From: Asterias amurensis
Taxonomy: Eukaryota; Echinodermata; Asteroidea; Forcipulatida; Asteriidae
Length of the DNA stretch: 64,000 nucleotides
NCBI RefSeq assembly: GCF_032118995.1
Contig: NC_092666.1
Span: forward strand, 868,001 to 932,000
Direction: 5' to 3'
In this document: positions 1 to 10,526 of the stretch, one piece after another
Layout of the letters: each line of letters opens with the position of its first letter
Position numbering within the stretch: the stretch's first letter is position 1
The notes under the pieces: model-generated
What the model saw: the letters and a program-made list of their open reading frames with translations, nothing else
What the model was told of the DNA's origin: nothing
The model's database searches: none
Made by a program: the position numbers and the translations under genes

Positions 1-709
1 TTACTGCATATCTATACAACAACATACATATCAATCAATAACTAAGCAGCATAAACTCTGCTCTAAGCAGAGCTGCCAACATTTACATCTTGCAATCGGG
101 GAGATTTTGTACAACAATCTGGGAGATGTTTAGAACTACATTCAACACAACAGGGAAAAAGTTTGCATAATCAGGGAGATTCTCTAATTTGTTAATCAGA
201 ACATGGTCAGATTGGTTTATTTTCAGGGAAAGTTCTGCAGAATCAGGGAGAGTTGGCAACTCTGCTAAAGATATCTGATACTGATTAACTCTTATGTGTC
301 GACTGGTTGCTAGTGACCAGTTAAATCCCTTCAGAAAAATAATTGTAAAATGAAAAACAAAAATAGCATGATCACACAATTTTCAGAATGGTAAAAAGGG
401 ACTCTTGAGAGTGCCATTGTGTTTTTTTTTTCATAAATAATGTAACTGGTCTTGGCCTTGACCTTGGATGCTGAGACCCAGAACTCTGACTTAAAGGTCC
501 TGGATTTGACTACAACACTGGGTTTTACTGGTAACAAAATTCACTTTACCACTCACAGATAATATACATTATCCATTGGACACACACAACTGTTGTGGTG
601 ACACCTTGGCTAGTTTTGTCATGTTAGGTGGGCTTGCTAAACCCTGTCCAGTTGGTCTTTTTATGAACGTGCACATTCTTCCCAGGGCTTTCTTGGGATG
701 CCCTTTTGC

Positions 710-940
710 AATGGACCCCCCCCCCATGAAATATGCTAATTACATTCACGCATGCGTACAGACCCTGCTGGTTGGCAAACACCATAGAGTTGTGCACTAA
801 GCAGACGCGCAATCGCGTCTGCGTCACGCACCCATTAGCGTATATGTACAAAACAGCGCGATGTTCCCTCATTTTGCCAACCAAAACGTTAGTGCGCAAG
901 CGCTATGTGCAATTTACATATTTCATGGGAAGGGTCTATT
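710..940. mobile_element. MITE with terminal inverted repeats
   Basis: The left end reads AATGGACCC...CATGAAATATG and the right end is its inverse (CATATTTCATGGGAAGGGTCTATT). No coding capacity is present, and the left arm holds a run of C. Confidence 0.65.
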
Positions 941-1120
941 GGCGGGGTTCCTAATTCAACCAATCAAGTGCAGTTACATAAAACAACAGCGTCGCCACGC
1001 TGCATTTGTGCGACAACTTCACTTCGGTTCCGCTTCCAACCAAGTCAACACCAATGAGGCAACTCAATGTGTACCGTTGTGATTTATTGTATCCTCAGAG
1101 AATAATGACAGTCCTAACTG

Positions 1121-1291
1121 AAGCCCGGTGCATACTTCCTGTGAATGCGAATGCCATGCGAATTTGACGTGAATTTGACGTCACGACCTTCCTTTAGCAG
1201 TTGTTGGGAGTTGAACTGCTGCGAATTATTCGTTGCGAATTTGTGACGTCAACATTCGCTTCGCATACTCAGGAAGTATGAACCGGGCTTA
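1121..1291. mobile_element. MITE, AAGCCCGG-type (copy 1)
   Basis: Inverted ends AAGCCCGGTGCATACTTCCT and AGGAAGTATGAACCGGGCTT enclose GCGAATGCGAATG-like arms. A second copy lies at 39018-39155. Confidence 0.8.
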
Positions 1292-1352
1292 AGACTCATG
1301 AATTGCACATCTTAGCTTTGATTGACTAACAAACATCCAGTTGAATACTTAC

Positions 1353-4300
1353 CAAACATACAGAGCCTTTTTCCACAGATGTCTCCTGCTCTTCATGGTG
1401 GCCTCTAATGTGCTGTTTCAGTCCGTCTGCTCGGCGAAATCTACTGCCACAAAACTCACATACATGATTCTTCTGCTCATCATGTCTACCTTTATGGGAT
1501 TGAAGACTGCTGTCGGAGATAAACACCTTACAACACGTAGGACAACCATGGAAGTTATCAAGAGTAATATCTTCAGGCAATGGGACGCGGTAATGTTGAG
1601 TTTCATGATAAGCCAGATCATCTTGGGTTGGGAAGAATCTTTGACATGGTATGCAAATCAGTCCATTGGATGTCACACTGTGGTATTTCTGGGGGAAAAA
1701 GTATAGCAAACTTTAGAGTGTCACATCTTACTCACTCTGTAAACTCCTCTTAAAGGATCCGGGTACTTGTAAAATGTCCACAGAATAAAACTTACATTGT
1801 TTGAAGGTAATGATAGTAGAAAACTTCCCTTCAAATATTACTTTGTGGTGCTGTAGTTTTTGAGCAATGAGTAAAACAATGTCACAAAAATAATTTTCGT
1901 CTCAGTTTTAGCTTTTAAAATGTGTTAATCAGTTATGGTATGTTATGGTATAATACCAACTGAATAATACGTTTAATGCTTAAATAATTTTCGTCTCACT
2001 AGGTCTGTACCAGAACGTAAACGAAAACCATAACAAAAAATGGACGTATTGCAACGTCCGGGCAATGTAACCTTAATTTTGATTGGTCGCCCGATATTCT
2101 TACACCAGGAGCACTGCCAGTCCCCTCAATACTGGAACGTAAGCAAAACTTTATTGTTTGAGACGAGAGGGGGTTGGGTGGGCGGTCCAAGACCATGCCC
2201 AGGTTCACTGAGAGGCACTTGTAGCCCCATTGTACACCGGCATACCTTTCACAATAAGAGATGAAAGTGCAATACAGCTTAGAAGCCCGGCATGTTAGAC
2301 AGCATGTTGTTGGTTCAACACGCCAAATTGAATTGAGTGAAAAGGTGGAATATACAAATTAAAAGCCCTTTTCACACTACAGTTATTCCCGGGAAATTCC
2401 CGGAAACTTTTGGTCGATCTTTTTTAACTACTAAAGCCCTTTTCAAACTCTAGGTGTTTCCTGGGGTCTGATCGTAAGTGTGAAACAACCATCGCACTCC
2501 TGGGAAATAGTACTCCCGGGAGTTATCTAATTGAGATAGTGAGAACGGTCAATGGGGTGGCGGTGGGGTTAAAAACTCCATGGATTTTCCAGTGAGTTCA
2601 TGAAAAATTAGTGCTGGTCATCGCCTGCAATACAATATTTTATGCCATTTAAGTCAATTTCGCGCTTTTTTATTTATTTATTTACTTTGTTTATTTATTT
2701 ATTAATTTATTTATTTTTGGTGAGCACATTCTTGTTAAAGGCACTCTCACCATACGTTTAGTAAATCATCAAAATATAAATGAAAAAGAGATAATTTCTC
2801 ACTAAAATAATAGAATACTTGTGGGCAGAAGCCTTTTATTACTATCTGAAAGCACACTAATATGTACAACAAGGGTGTTTTTTTCATTCAGTATTTTCTG
2901 GCAATTCAATGACCAATGACCAATTTATGAGTCCAAATTTTCCCATGTTTGTTATTTTCTGCATATATGCCGAGATACACCAAGTGAGAATACTGGTCTT
3001 TGACGATACCAAACGACACGTGTTCAGTGCCTTTAACTATTTAGGGTGGACTTCTTTAGACCACCCCATCTTTAATGCGTTGGAGATTTTTTTAATAAAT
3101 TATTTATTACATTTATTTCTTTATGTTTGTCTCGCGAGTAAATGTATACCCCCAAATACACCCCTACTCAAGTATCTAAGGGGCTGAATGCATATTCCGA
3201 TTTTCTCAGAGAAGTCAAGGGCTGTTTAAGAAGCAAAACTCGGATGTAAAATCCCCTAGAAATTGAATGTTTGATGTCACTTCTCCGAGAAAACAAAGCA
3301 ATGGTTACTATGTTTGAGAGGTATGCACGATACGGAGACACATGGCTAAAGAAGGGGAAAATAGAGCCATCTTCCTTCGCCATTTGTAAATGCGTCTACA
3401 TTGAACTATACCACCAGGATTAGGCTAATGTTAAGAAAGCAAACCGCATAGCGCAGCCCCCACCCCCCCCCCCACCCCCACGTTTACCAAAGGGGAATGG
3501 GCGATATGTATAGTTCTGCGAGTGAATTTTATTATCCAGTGCAAAGTTCATTGTTCATTATTCGAAATGGGCGTACGCCAAATGGAATAATTAGGTACCC
3601 ATGTGACATGTACAGGCTTATCAGATGTGGCCTACTGCACACTCATGGACGATATTTGTAGGTTTCCGTATGTCCTTTCGTTTACGTTCTGGTACAGACC
3701 TACTGAGACAAAAATTATTTTGTGACTTGTTTTCCTCATTTCTCAAAAACCACAGCACCTCAGTAATTAACATTTGAAGGGAAGCTTTCTACTATCATTT
3801 TCTTCAATAATTTAATGTAAATCTATGGACATTTTGAAAAAGTACCCGAATCCTTTGATAAATGCCCTTTAGAAAAGAAAGAAAAAAATCCACAAAATGG
3901 GTCAGAAGTGATAGTGAAATAACAAATCATTCAAGATGCCCCTCTTCCCTCCAAGGCGTAAGTGGCAAATAATTTGAAGAGCAAAGGCTTTTTTCAAACA
4001 GTGACTGTTCCTGAATGAAAAATATGTGAATAGACAGTGTATCTTCCAAGTCCAAGTTTGCATTGGATTAGTATTGAACCGACACCAGAGGCATCCTTCC
4101 AATGGGTAAATCGTATGGCATGGTATCTGCACTTGGATATTTGAGACCTGGGGTAGGACATAACAAACCGTTCCAAATGCTTTTCAATGGACAAACTTGA
4201 CCGACACAAGGCAACGTGTCCAATTAATTGTGTAGCCTTACCTGTAGGTGATTAAGCAGAGGTTGCAGCCTAGTAAACTGACATGGACAAAGATGACATG

Positions 4301-7300
4301 AATGAATCTCATCCGTTTTATCCTCAATTTGAATCAACTCCTTCACTCCCTCTCTATTTGTAGCCACTCGTAGATGCTGAAACTTATGACTATCAAAACT
4401 GAAGCGCTTGTGGAACTCTTTATTGCAAATGTTACAAGTGTAGATCTTGTCACTGTGAGTTTGAGTATGGTACCTCATGCTTGATTTATTGGAATACATT
4501 TGCAGGCATATTTGGCATTCATACACATTGGCTGTATTACAAACATGTTCAGTCATGGTATTAATCGATACAGTGCGATCAACCGATACACTGCGATCAA
4601 CCGATACAGTGCGGATCCGTGTGGTCAGGCAATTATGCTTTTTCAGGCTGTCTTTTCGGCGATAAGTTTTGTCACATTTCTCACATTTGAATTCCACCTT
4701 TTTATGATTAAGTTGATGCCTGTGTAGTGTCCCACGACGTAAGAAGACACTATTACACTTATCACAATACAACTTTTGTGATTCTGGTATGTCTAAATTG
4801 TTTTCAGGATGGTTACTTAGTATGTGTTCATGCAGTGTCAACTTTGTAAGAGCACTGTACTCACAATATGTACACAAACAGACCTTTTCCATATGAACAG
4901 AAGCTTCATGAATTCTTAATCCTGTTGAAGTTGAGAATTCCCTGCTACACTCACCGCAAGAATATGTCGTATCTGACTCTATCTTTGTGTTTTGTACTTT
5001 GTGATCTTTGACATGTAAAAGGTATTTGGTCTGATTCCAAAATGTAACCTTACACGAAGTGCAACTAAAGTTCTCTGTATGTAGAAGCTGATGGTGTAGA
5101 CGCAGTGCATGAGTTGTAGACAAATACCTATCACATAACGGGCAGCCAAGGTTGTAATCTTCAATACCATCAGTCACCTCATTCTCTTTGTGAATACTCT
5201 CTATATGTTGTGATAAGTGTTGTGTTGTCAGACAGATCTTAACACAATGTGGACACTGCACTGGATCTTGCTGGTGTTCTGTCTTGATGTGATGTTGTAG
5301 CTGATCTGTAGAATCTAAAATCAATGCGCATTCGTGGCAAGATCGAACACTTTCCCTCAAGACCCGATCTTGTAATAATTTATATTCCTTATCAGTCATG
5401 GTCTCCCTTTTCCCAAAGTTGCTGGTTTTCTTGGGGCTTATTTGTTTACGTGCTATCTTGCCAGGCTTAGACTGTTTCCTACGATCAGATTTGCTCCGAT
5501 GCTTTTTCTTAACTCGCCGACTTTTTGGCGATTTTTTCTGTGATTTTTTCGGTGGAGTTTCAACTGCAGTGCAATGTTTTTCAGTCGATGTGTTTGGTAC
5601 TTGGTCATCAGAGCCTGAGATGTCCTGAGCCTTCTCTGGAGATCTGAGTAAATCTAACACATCATTCTCTGACGTCTCTGCAGAAGGAACCGTCTCTGTA
5701 AAAAGAACAAATTGCAGATAAACAGAGGTATTGTTTTAAACCAAAACATTGAAAACCTGAACAAGACCAAAATACAAAAGAAAATATCTTACAGCCAGAG
5801 ACTTTACCCTCAAATCATACAGTATATCACACCATGTTTAGACAAGCGCTCTAGAGTCCCGCCGAACCAAATAAGAAGCGAACTCTAGGTCAAGCCAAAT
5901 AAATTTATGTTTCAGACGAACACACTTGATTTAAACTGCTAGAGATAAGGATATTTTTGTGAACGAAAATGCGCCAAACAACGATACCATGACAAGTTCA
6001 TAGGTTGCTGGAAACTGAATCTAATAAAAAAGTGTGCATAGAACCAAGGTAACGTGGTATTCCATCCTACTAATTGTAAATAACAGAGTCACTAACAATG
6101 AGAAGTCAGTATGTCAAGTAAAATGGTTATTGCAAAAAGCCATGGTATAACAATATGGGGAGCCATAAACATGTACCTCCATTCTATGATAGCTGAACGA
6201 CAAAGACAACGAATACTTAAAAGCTACCTTTTTTCATGTTCTTCTGATCACAATAGATTTTATATATAATTTACATTATGTTCGGGTCAAGATCGACGTC
6301 TGAAACCAAGACGCTCCAGAGTCATTTCGAACGACTGCAACAGTCGTTCGACTTCAACTCGGTCCTTACTGTATCAGACGTCACATTTTTCATGTACTTA
6401 ATTCAATAATTTGCGGCTAGAGAGCCCATCTGGACCGGGTCTCAGTTTATTGAAAAAGATGAGCATAATGATGAAAGAAAGCTAAATACGATATAGAAGG
6501 GTTTGCGGCAACACCATGTCATGACTATTTTTAAACAAGTGGGGGTGGTTCTGAAAAGAATTGTTGGTTTCACCTTTTCTTCACAAGACGATCAGAGCAT
6601 ACTGATCGAAACGTCGAGATGAAACCAATAGTTCTTTTCAGAACCACCCCAACTCCTTTAAAGATAGTCATTACGTGGTTTTACCGCAAACCTTTACATA
6701 TCGTATTTCCACCATGCAAAGTTTCAAATCCTACTTAAAGTTAATTACCTTTCAAAAGTGGTTGATCTAATTGGACTGCATAATGAGGTGCATACCAAAC
6801 CCTCAGCGCCTCTCCAGCAACAATGTCTCTTATGACTGTAAAATAAAGACCACCTTTGTATGGATAGACGATCAGATTCTGATTAGCTTCCTCGGTTGCC
6901 TTAGTAACCAGAGACATCCAGTTACACTTCATTTCATCAGATGTGTCCAGAAGTACGGATTCTCCATCTTTCTTAAAGATCTACACAAAACCAGAAACTT
7001 TATTATGAATATCAAAAAGCATAAAGCTGGATTTTAAGCACGATGTATACTTCATTATAATAACAAGAATCAAATTTTGTACGGAGGTTTTTCTTATTAA
7101 AACAAGGAACAAAACGATTTTTAAGGAAATAAAATGATAATTTGAAGCACTGAGTTTACATGGCAACCTCTATCAGTCATCAACATGTATGCCTTGCTAG
7201 TGCGTACGTACATTAACTTGGTAATGACTGTCTGGGTGTCATACACATAGTGCACAGTAACTGTATGTACATGCAGTCCTAGAAGTTGCCTACATTAACA

Positions 7301-8827
7301 AACCATGCACCTGTTGCAAGTAGAATATAGTTGCTTTGAAAAGTACATCAATCTCCAAAGACTGGACTGTTCTATTTCACAATCTGTGGAGCCAACTGAC
7401 TTTAAAACCTTTCCAGACATGCCAGATGTCTCATCAGGATATTTGTGTTTGTCGTATTCAATTCACACACACTCAAACGTATACATGTAAGGAAGTCATC
7501 ATGGAGTACATGTAGATGTAGAAGTTTTGGGGCCAAGCGGTTAAGAGCACCAAATTCAAACTCTGGCGTTTCTGATCAGCAGAGTGTGGGTTCGAATCCC
7601 CAGCCGTGACACTTGCGTCCTTAAGCAAGACACTTACAGTGTAGCCATTGCTTCGTCCTTCGGATGGGACATAAAGGCGTTGGTCCCATGTGTTGTGTAA
7701 CGCATGTAAAATAACCCAGTGCACTTTTACAAGAGAAGGGGTTCGCCCTAGTTTTCCTGGCTGTGGCTGCTGTATGCGCCGTAGCACCTTGTAAACCCTT
7801 ATAAGGTGCTACATAATTGGGTCTCAGAATTCATCACGGCAATAACCTATCTTGCTGAAAGTTTGTACATACGCCTTGAGTACCTTGTTTGGTAGATACA
7901 TGCCCTATATAAGACTTTAAGATTATTATTATAGATCCAAGAATGTGCAATCAATGTTCTTACCTTTAGGATAAGTCCACTTTGAGTACCTTCGTCATCC
8001 TTCGTACTCTCAGTTGCTTCAAGAGGACCAAACTGAGTTCTTCGAGCTATGTTCCCTTTAGCAACTACCTGCCGCTGACCTTCAATGGTTTGAAGGTATA
8101 GGCTAGTTGGCAATGAGGCTACAGCCCGGGATAAAGTTGGTGTATCTTTGATGAAGATTACTTCACCATGTTGAGGGCATTCTGGACCATGACATCTCAT
8201 GCAATCTATACACCCTGGAAACCAACAATTAAAAAAACACTAACAGTATTGTTCAATGTGATAAAGTATTCCATACGTACAGGTTTGTATTCTTCGTTTT
8301 TGAAAGGGCAAGGGCACCAAGGCATTTTCTCTTTGGCAAAGGGCTACCTATGAGGAAATTGTAAAATTCCACTGGAGCATTTCAAGGGCACCAAGGCAAT
8401 GACCAGGGGACATGGAGGCAATCGCCTTCGTTGCCTCAACAAAGTATCGGGCATGAAAATATTCCTACGTACGGAACAAGTTACCAATGAAGTTACAGAA
8501 ATTGAGCCCCCTTGCTTTAAAAAAAAAAAAATCTAAAGACTTGAGAAAAATAGTGATTTTTTTACACTTGAACCCCACTGGCATTCTTCGCCCCGATGCA
8601 AAATCGATTAATTGTTCTCAATTAAGGTTGTGTCTATGTGCTCTCTTGTTTCCAAGCTTGTTATATTAACTTTTTATCATGTATAGTTAGTAGCTTAGTA
8701 TGTCTTGACTTGTTAACATTATTACCTTAGACAATTTCAAATATGATTTTAAGGTGTATGTTTATTCTAAAAGTTGAAGCTGAAATTAATAGTACTCACA
8801 AAGCAACTCCTGATCGTCCACTTCCAT
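1353..8827 (-). CDS. PRDM-family PR/SET domain zinc-finger protein (3' end outside window)
   Basis: Likely nuclear DNA-binding regulator, possibly a histone methyltransferase. Coding exons, read right to left: 8827-8800, 8214-7964, 6980-6749, 5695-4242 and 1688-1353. All have AG/GT borders and consistent phase, giving 767 codons so far. The start is the first ATG of the second exon, in good context (AAAATGG), behind a noncoding first exon. Residues 10-26 form the zinc knuckle that precedes some PR domains (WCIDC..CHGPECPQHG). The PR/SET domain covers about 35-165 (RRTQFGPLE, KCNWMSLV, QNLIVYPY, LRVWYAPHYA; the WY pair that includes the catalytic Tyr in PRDM9 is kept). A basic Ser/Lys linker follows, then 14 C2H2 fingers; finger 11 is split across the last intron. 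Knuckle and PR block read closest to PRDM4, with PRDM10/15/9 as alternatives; the fingers are divergent, not a tandem TGEKP array. The final exon ends at a strong GTAAGT donor, so at least one exon lies below position 1. Identity as PRDM is strong; orthology is not decided. Confidence 0.88.
1750..3862. mobile_element. Fold-back element with about 200-290 bp inverted arms
   Basis: The left arm (1750-2035: AAAGGATCCGGGTAC through GTCTGTACCAGAACGTAAACG) recurs inverted at 3665-3862 (CGTTTACGTTCTGGTACAGAC through GTACCCGAATCC). The left arm has an internal duplication of ATAATTTTCGTCTCA. The interior holds another MITE (2735-3036), a CCCGGGAA-rich hairpin near 2370-2525 and AT-rich DNA. It lies in the last intron of the PRDM-like gene seen here. 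Confidence 0.7.
2735..3036 (+). mobile_element. TTAA-flanked MITE, family A (diverged copy)
   Basis: TTAAAGGCACTCTCAC at the left and GTGTTCAGTGCCTTTAA at the right match the inverted ends of family A. The shared interior includes GAGATACACCAAGTGAGAA. Other copies lie at 22355, 29484 and 51446. Confidence 0.7.
4157..4224. mobile_element. Fragment of TTAA-flanked MITE family B
   Basis: ACAAGGCAACGTGTCC and upstream bases match the right end of the complete copy at 39801-40129. It ends 17 bases from the donor of the large PRDM zinc-finger exon. Confidence 0.55.
5838..6430. mobile_element. Fold-back element, CTCCAGAGTC-type
   Basis: Left arm GACAAGCGCTCTAGAGTC...GAACCAAAT and right arm motifs CGACGTCTGAAACCAAGACG and CTCCAGAGTCATTTCGAACG match, in reverse orientation, the copy at 39353-39650. 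A central hairpin is built on TCGAACGACTG/CAGTCGTTCGA. It is a diverged, nonautonomous DNA element. Confidence 0.6.
6475..6740 (+). mobile_element. Penelope-like element terminal repeat (inverted form)
   Basis: The copy is a long inverted repeat: GGTTTGCGGCAACACCATG...GGTGGTTCTGAAAAGAA is mirrored by TTCTTTTCAGAACCACC...GTGGTTTTACCGCAAACC. The loop carries GATCAGAGCATACTGATCGA. The end GCAAAGTTTCAAATCCTAC is shared with 28204-28904 and 38870-39015. It is a terminal fragment without coding parts. Confidence 0.6.
7529..7935 (+). mobile_element. tRNA-Leu/Ser-like SINE (family S1), nearly full length
   Basis: A tRNA-like head (GGCCAAGCGGTTAAGAGCAC, then GTGGGTTCGAATCC as B box) is followed by the conserved body CTTAAGCAAGACACTTA...CCATTGCTTCGTCCTTCGG and GTAGCACCTTGTAAACCCTTATAAGGTGC. 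The tail is (ATT)n-like. Other copies lie at 37375 and 38233, with fragments at 14130, 16000, 34190, 52340 and 54720. Confidence 0.85.
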
Positions 8828-9751
8828 TTTCAAGTCAAATTCCTTATAGCAGTCTATAAACAGGATCTGTAAAAACATGAGAAAGTTATTACATTTCTGC
8901 ATTCAATAAATGTGGGTTCACCTTTAGGTTACCATGTAAAACCTAAATCTAAGCTTTGCGTATGCCTCTCTTCCTAAGTCCGTCTCAGAATTTCTTTAAA
9001 TAATGAAGGAAAAAATTGTATGTTGACTGTGAATGATTTTGTCAAGCAATTTAACATGGCAAAATATTTGAACTACCGGGTAAGCATGTTCTGTTCACAC
9101 TGAATGCAAATTATGAATCGCAAATGATGTGTTTTTTTAAGTAGCAGTTGAAACATTGTGTGAAGCATAGGAAATCGATTACTTGTTTTTATAGTTCTGT
9201 CTGTGTTCTGATCTTTATGAAAATTTATTGAGCTGCAAAGTGGTGATTACTTGCAGGGTTAGAAGTGTTAGGGAAAATCCAAACGACACCAGTCCATCAC
9301 AGGGCTGACTCAAAATGTTTACTGGACCAGAATCAAAATAAGGAAACAGTTTCTGACCTAGTTGAACATGCATTAGGCCTACTTCTAGAAACTATAAGGC
9401 TCCCCTGGGAACCTTATTTATAGTTTCTAGAAGTACATTAGGCCTACCTACTCCTAGAACTATGAGGTTCCACTATCGTCTCCCGTCTATGATATAGAGT
9501 TTTCGTTCCGCTATCGTCTCCCCCTATAGTTCTAGGTAGGAGTAAGACCTACCTACATGACATAGGCTACCATTTACTTTTTGATATTGACTGTAAACAT
9601 TTTTCCTGTTATCCTATCGGAAACCCATGACACCACTCACCACAATAACTTTGTTATTGTTTTTGTTCCGACTGCTGACCGTTTTTAACAGGTGCAAGGT
9701 TTGTATTATTTGTGGTTGTGCATGTTACGAGTTTGTGGGTGCCGAGTTTGC

Positions 9752-9821
9752 TAGTTGCGATAGCATAACCTAACCCTCCTGCCGACGGCAGGAGATTTAC
9801 TTTACATTATCATCGCAACTA
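9752..9821. mobile_element. Mutator-like MITE with 9-bp target duplication
   Basis: Ends TAGTTGCGAT and ATCGCAACTA are inverted. CGAGTTTGC is directly repeated at 9743-9751 and 9822-9830. A longer relative is at 33618-33960. Confidence 0.85.
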
Positions 9822-9937
9822 CGAGTTTGCTAGCTATGAGCGAGTATGATGAGCATGATGTGGTGCCAAGTTTGCAAGGTGCCGAGTTTGCAAGGTGCCA
9901 AGTTTAGTTTGTTGGTTCCGAGTTTGTGGGTGCCGAG

Positions 9938-10064
9938 GGATAACTTTCCGTATGGCGCCACCACTTTTTCACTCATTTTTACAAAAAGGGATATATCAAT
10001 CAGGTAAATTAGATACTATATTATTTTATTTCGAATGAAAAAGTGGTGGCGCCATACGGAAACT
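9938..10064. mobile_element. Palindromic MITE, CCGTATGGCGCC-type (copy 1)
   Basis: CTTTCCGTATGGCGCCACC...TTTTTCA is mirrored by TGAAAAAGTGGTGGCGCCAT...GGAAACTTTTCC. It is about 127 bases long, and a nearly identical copy lies at 31291-31416. Confidence 0.85.
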
Positions 10065-10286
10065 TTTCCGGTCATGCTAAGTTTGCAAGGTGCTGAGCTT
10101 GTTGGTGCCGAGTTTGCAAGGTGCTGAAGCATGGAGCTAAAAAAAACCGGGTAAACAGCAACCAGTCTTGTTATTTCACGACACTCGATTGATCATTGAT
10201 TTGATTGAGTCGAGTTTATTTTTGCCCATTCCCGTACATCCGTATGATAACCATCTTGAAAATTATCCCAAAACACCAAAACATAC

Positions 10287-10430
10287 CTTCAAATTTCTGT
10301 CAGCGACAAAAAATACTTTATAGCACTTTGTTGTCTGGGTAGTAAAGTTAAATTGACGAAGTAAGAGGGTCAAAGTCGCAAATGTGTAGCTCCTTCTTGC
10401 TTGCCGCCCGCGCTGCGCTGCTGATATGAT
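10287..10430 (-). other. Noncoding first exon of the PRDM-like gene
   Basis: On the minus strand a strong donor (AAG|GTATGT) lies at 10286. The sequence above it has no long frame and faces the PSMD9 start. Splicing to the acceptor at 8867 brings in the ATG at 8827. The upstream border is a guess. Confidence 0.5.
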
Positions 10431-10526
10431 CGACGACCGCTAAATTTGCAATACACACAAACAATTCACCGTTTGGGTGGGGAGAGCGCCCTCACAGCTA
10501 GCTGTTCTTCTAATTTAGAAACAAAG
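10400..10526. promoter_or_regulatory. Candidate bidirectional promoter, PRDM-like / PSMD9
   Basis: Fewer than 250 bases separate the PRDM 5' exon donor from the PSMD9 start codon. The stretch is richer in GC than its surroundings (GCCGCCCGCGCTGCGCTGC near 10404) and has no clear TATA box, as in many housekeeping divergent promoters. Its role is inferred from gene layout only. Confidence 0.5.

Larger units (their letters stand above)
9720..10130 (+). repeat. Degenerate 16-17 bp minisatellite interrupted by two MITEs
   Basis: Repeats of GTGCCGAGTTTGCAAG and variants run from about 9728 to 10128. They are split by a 70-bp Mutator-like MITE (9752-9821) and a palindromic MITE (9938-10064). It lies in intron 1 of the PRDM-like gene, close to its promoter. 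Confidence 0.75.

Noticed and set aside
1-540. Possible further 3' exon of the PRDM-like gene
   Set aside because: The minus-strand frames here lack a convincing acceptor and contain repeated CAGGGAGA motifs; no zinc-finger residues follow. The next exon is more likely outside the window.
1353-8827. Identification as PRDM9 (meiotic hotspot gene)
   Set aside because: There is no KRAB or SSXRD domain before the PR domain, and the fingers are diverged rather than a near-identical tandem array.
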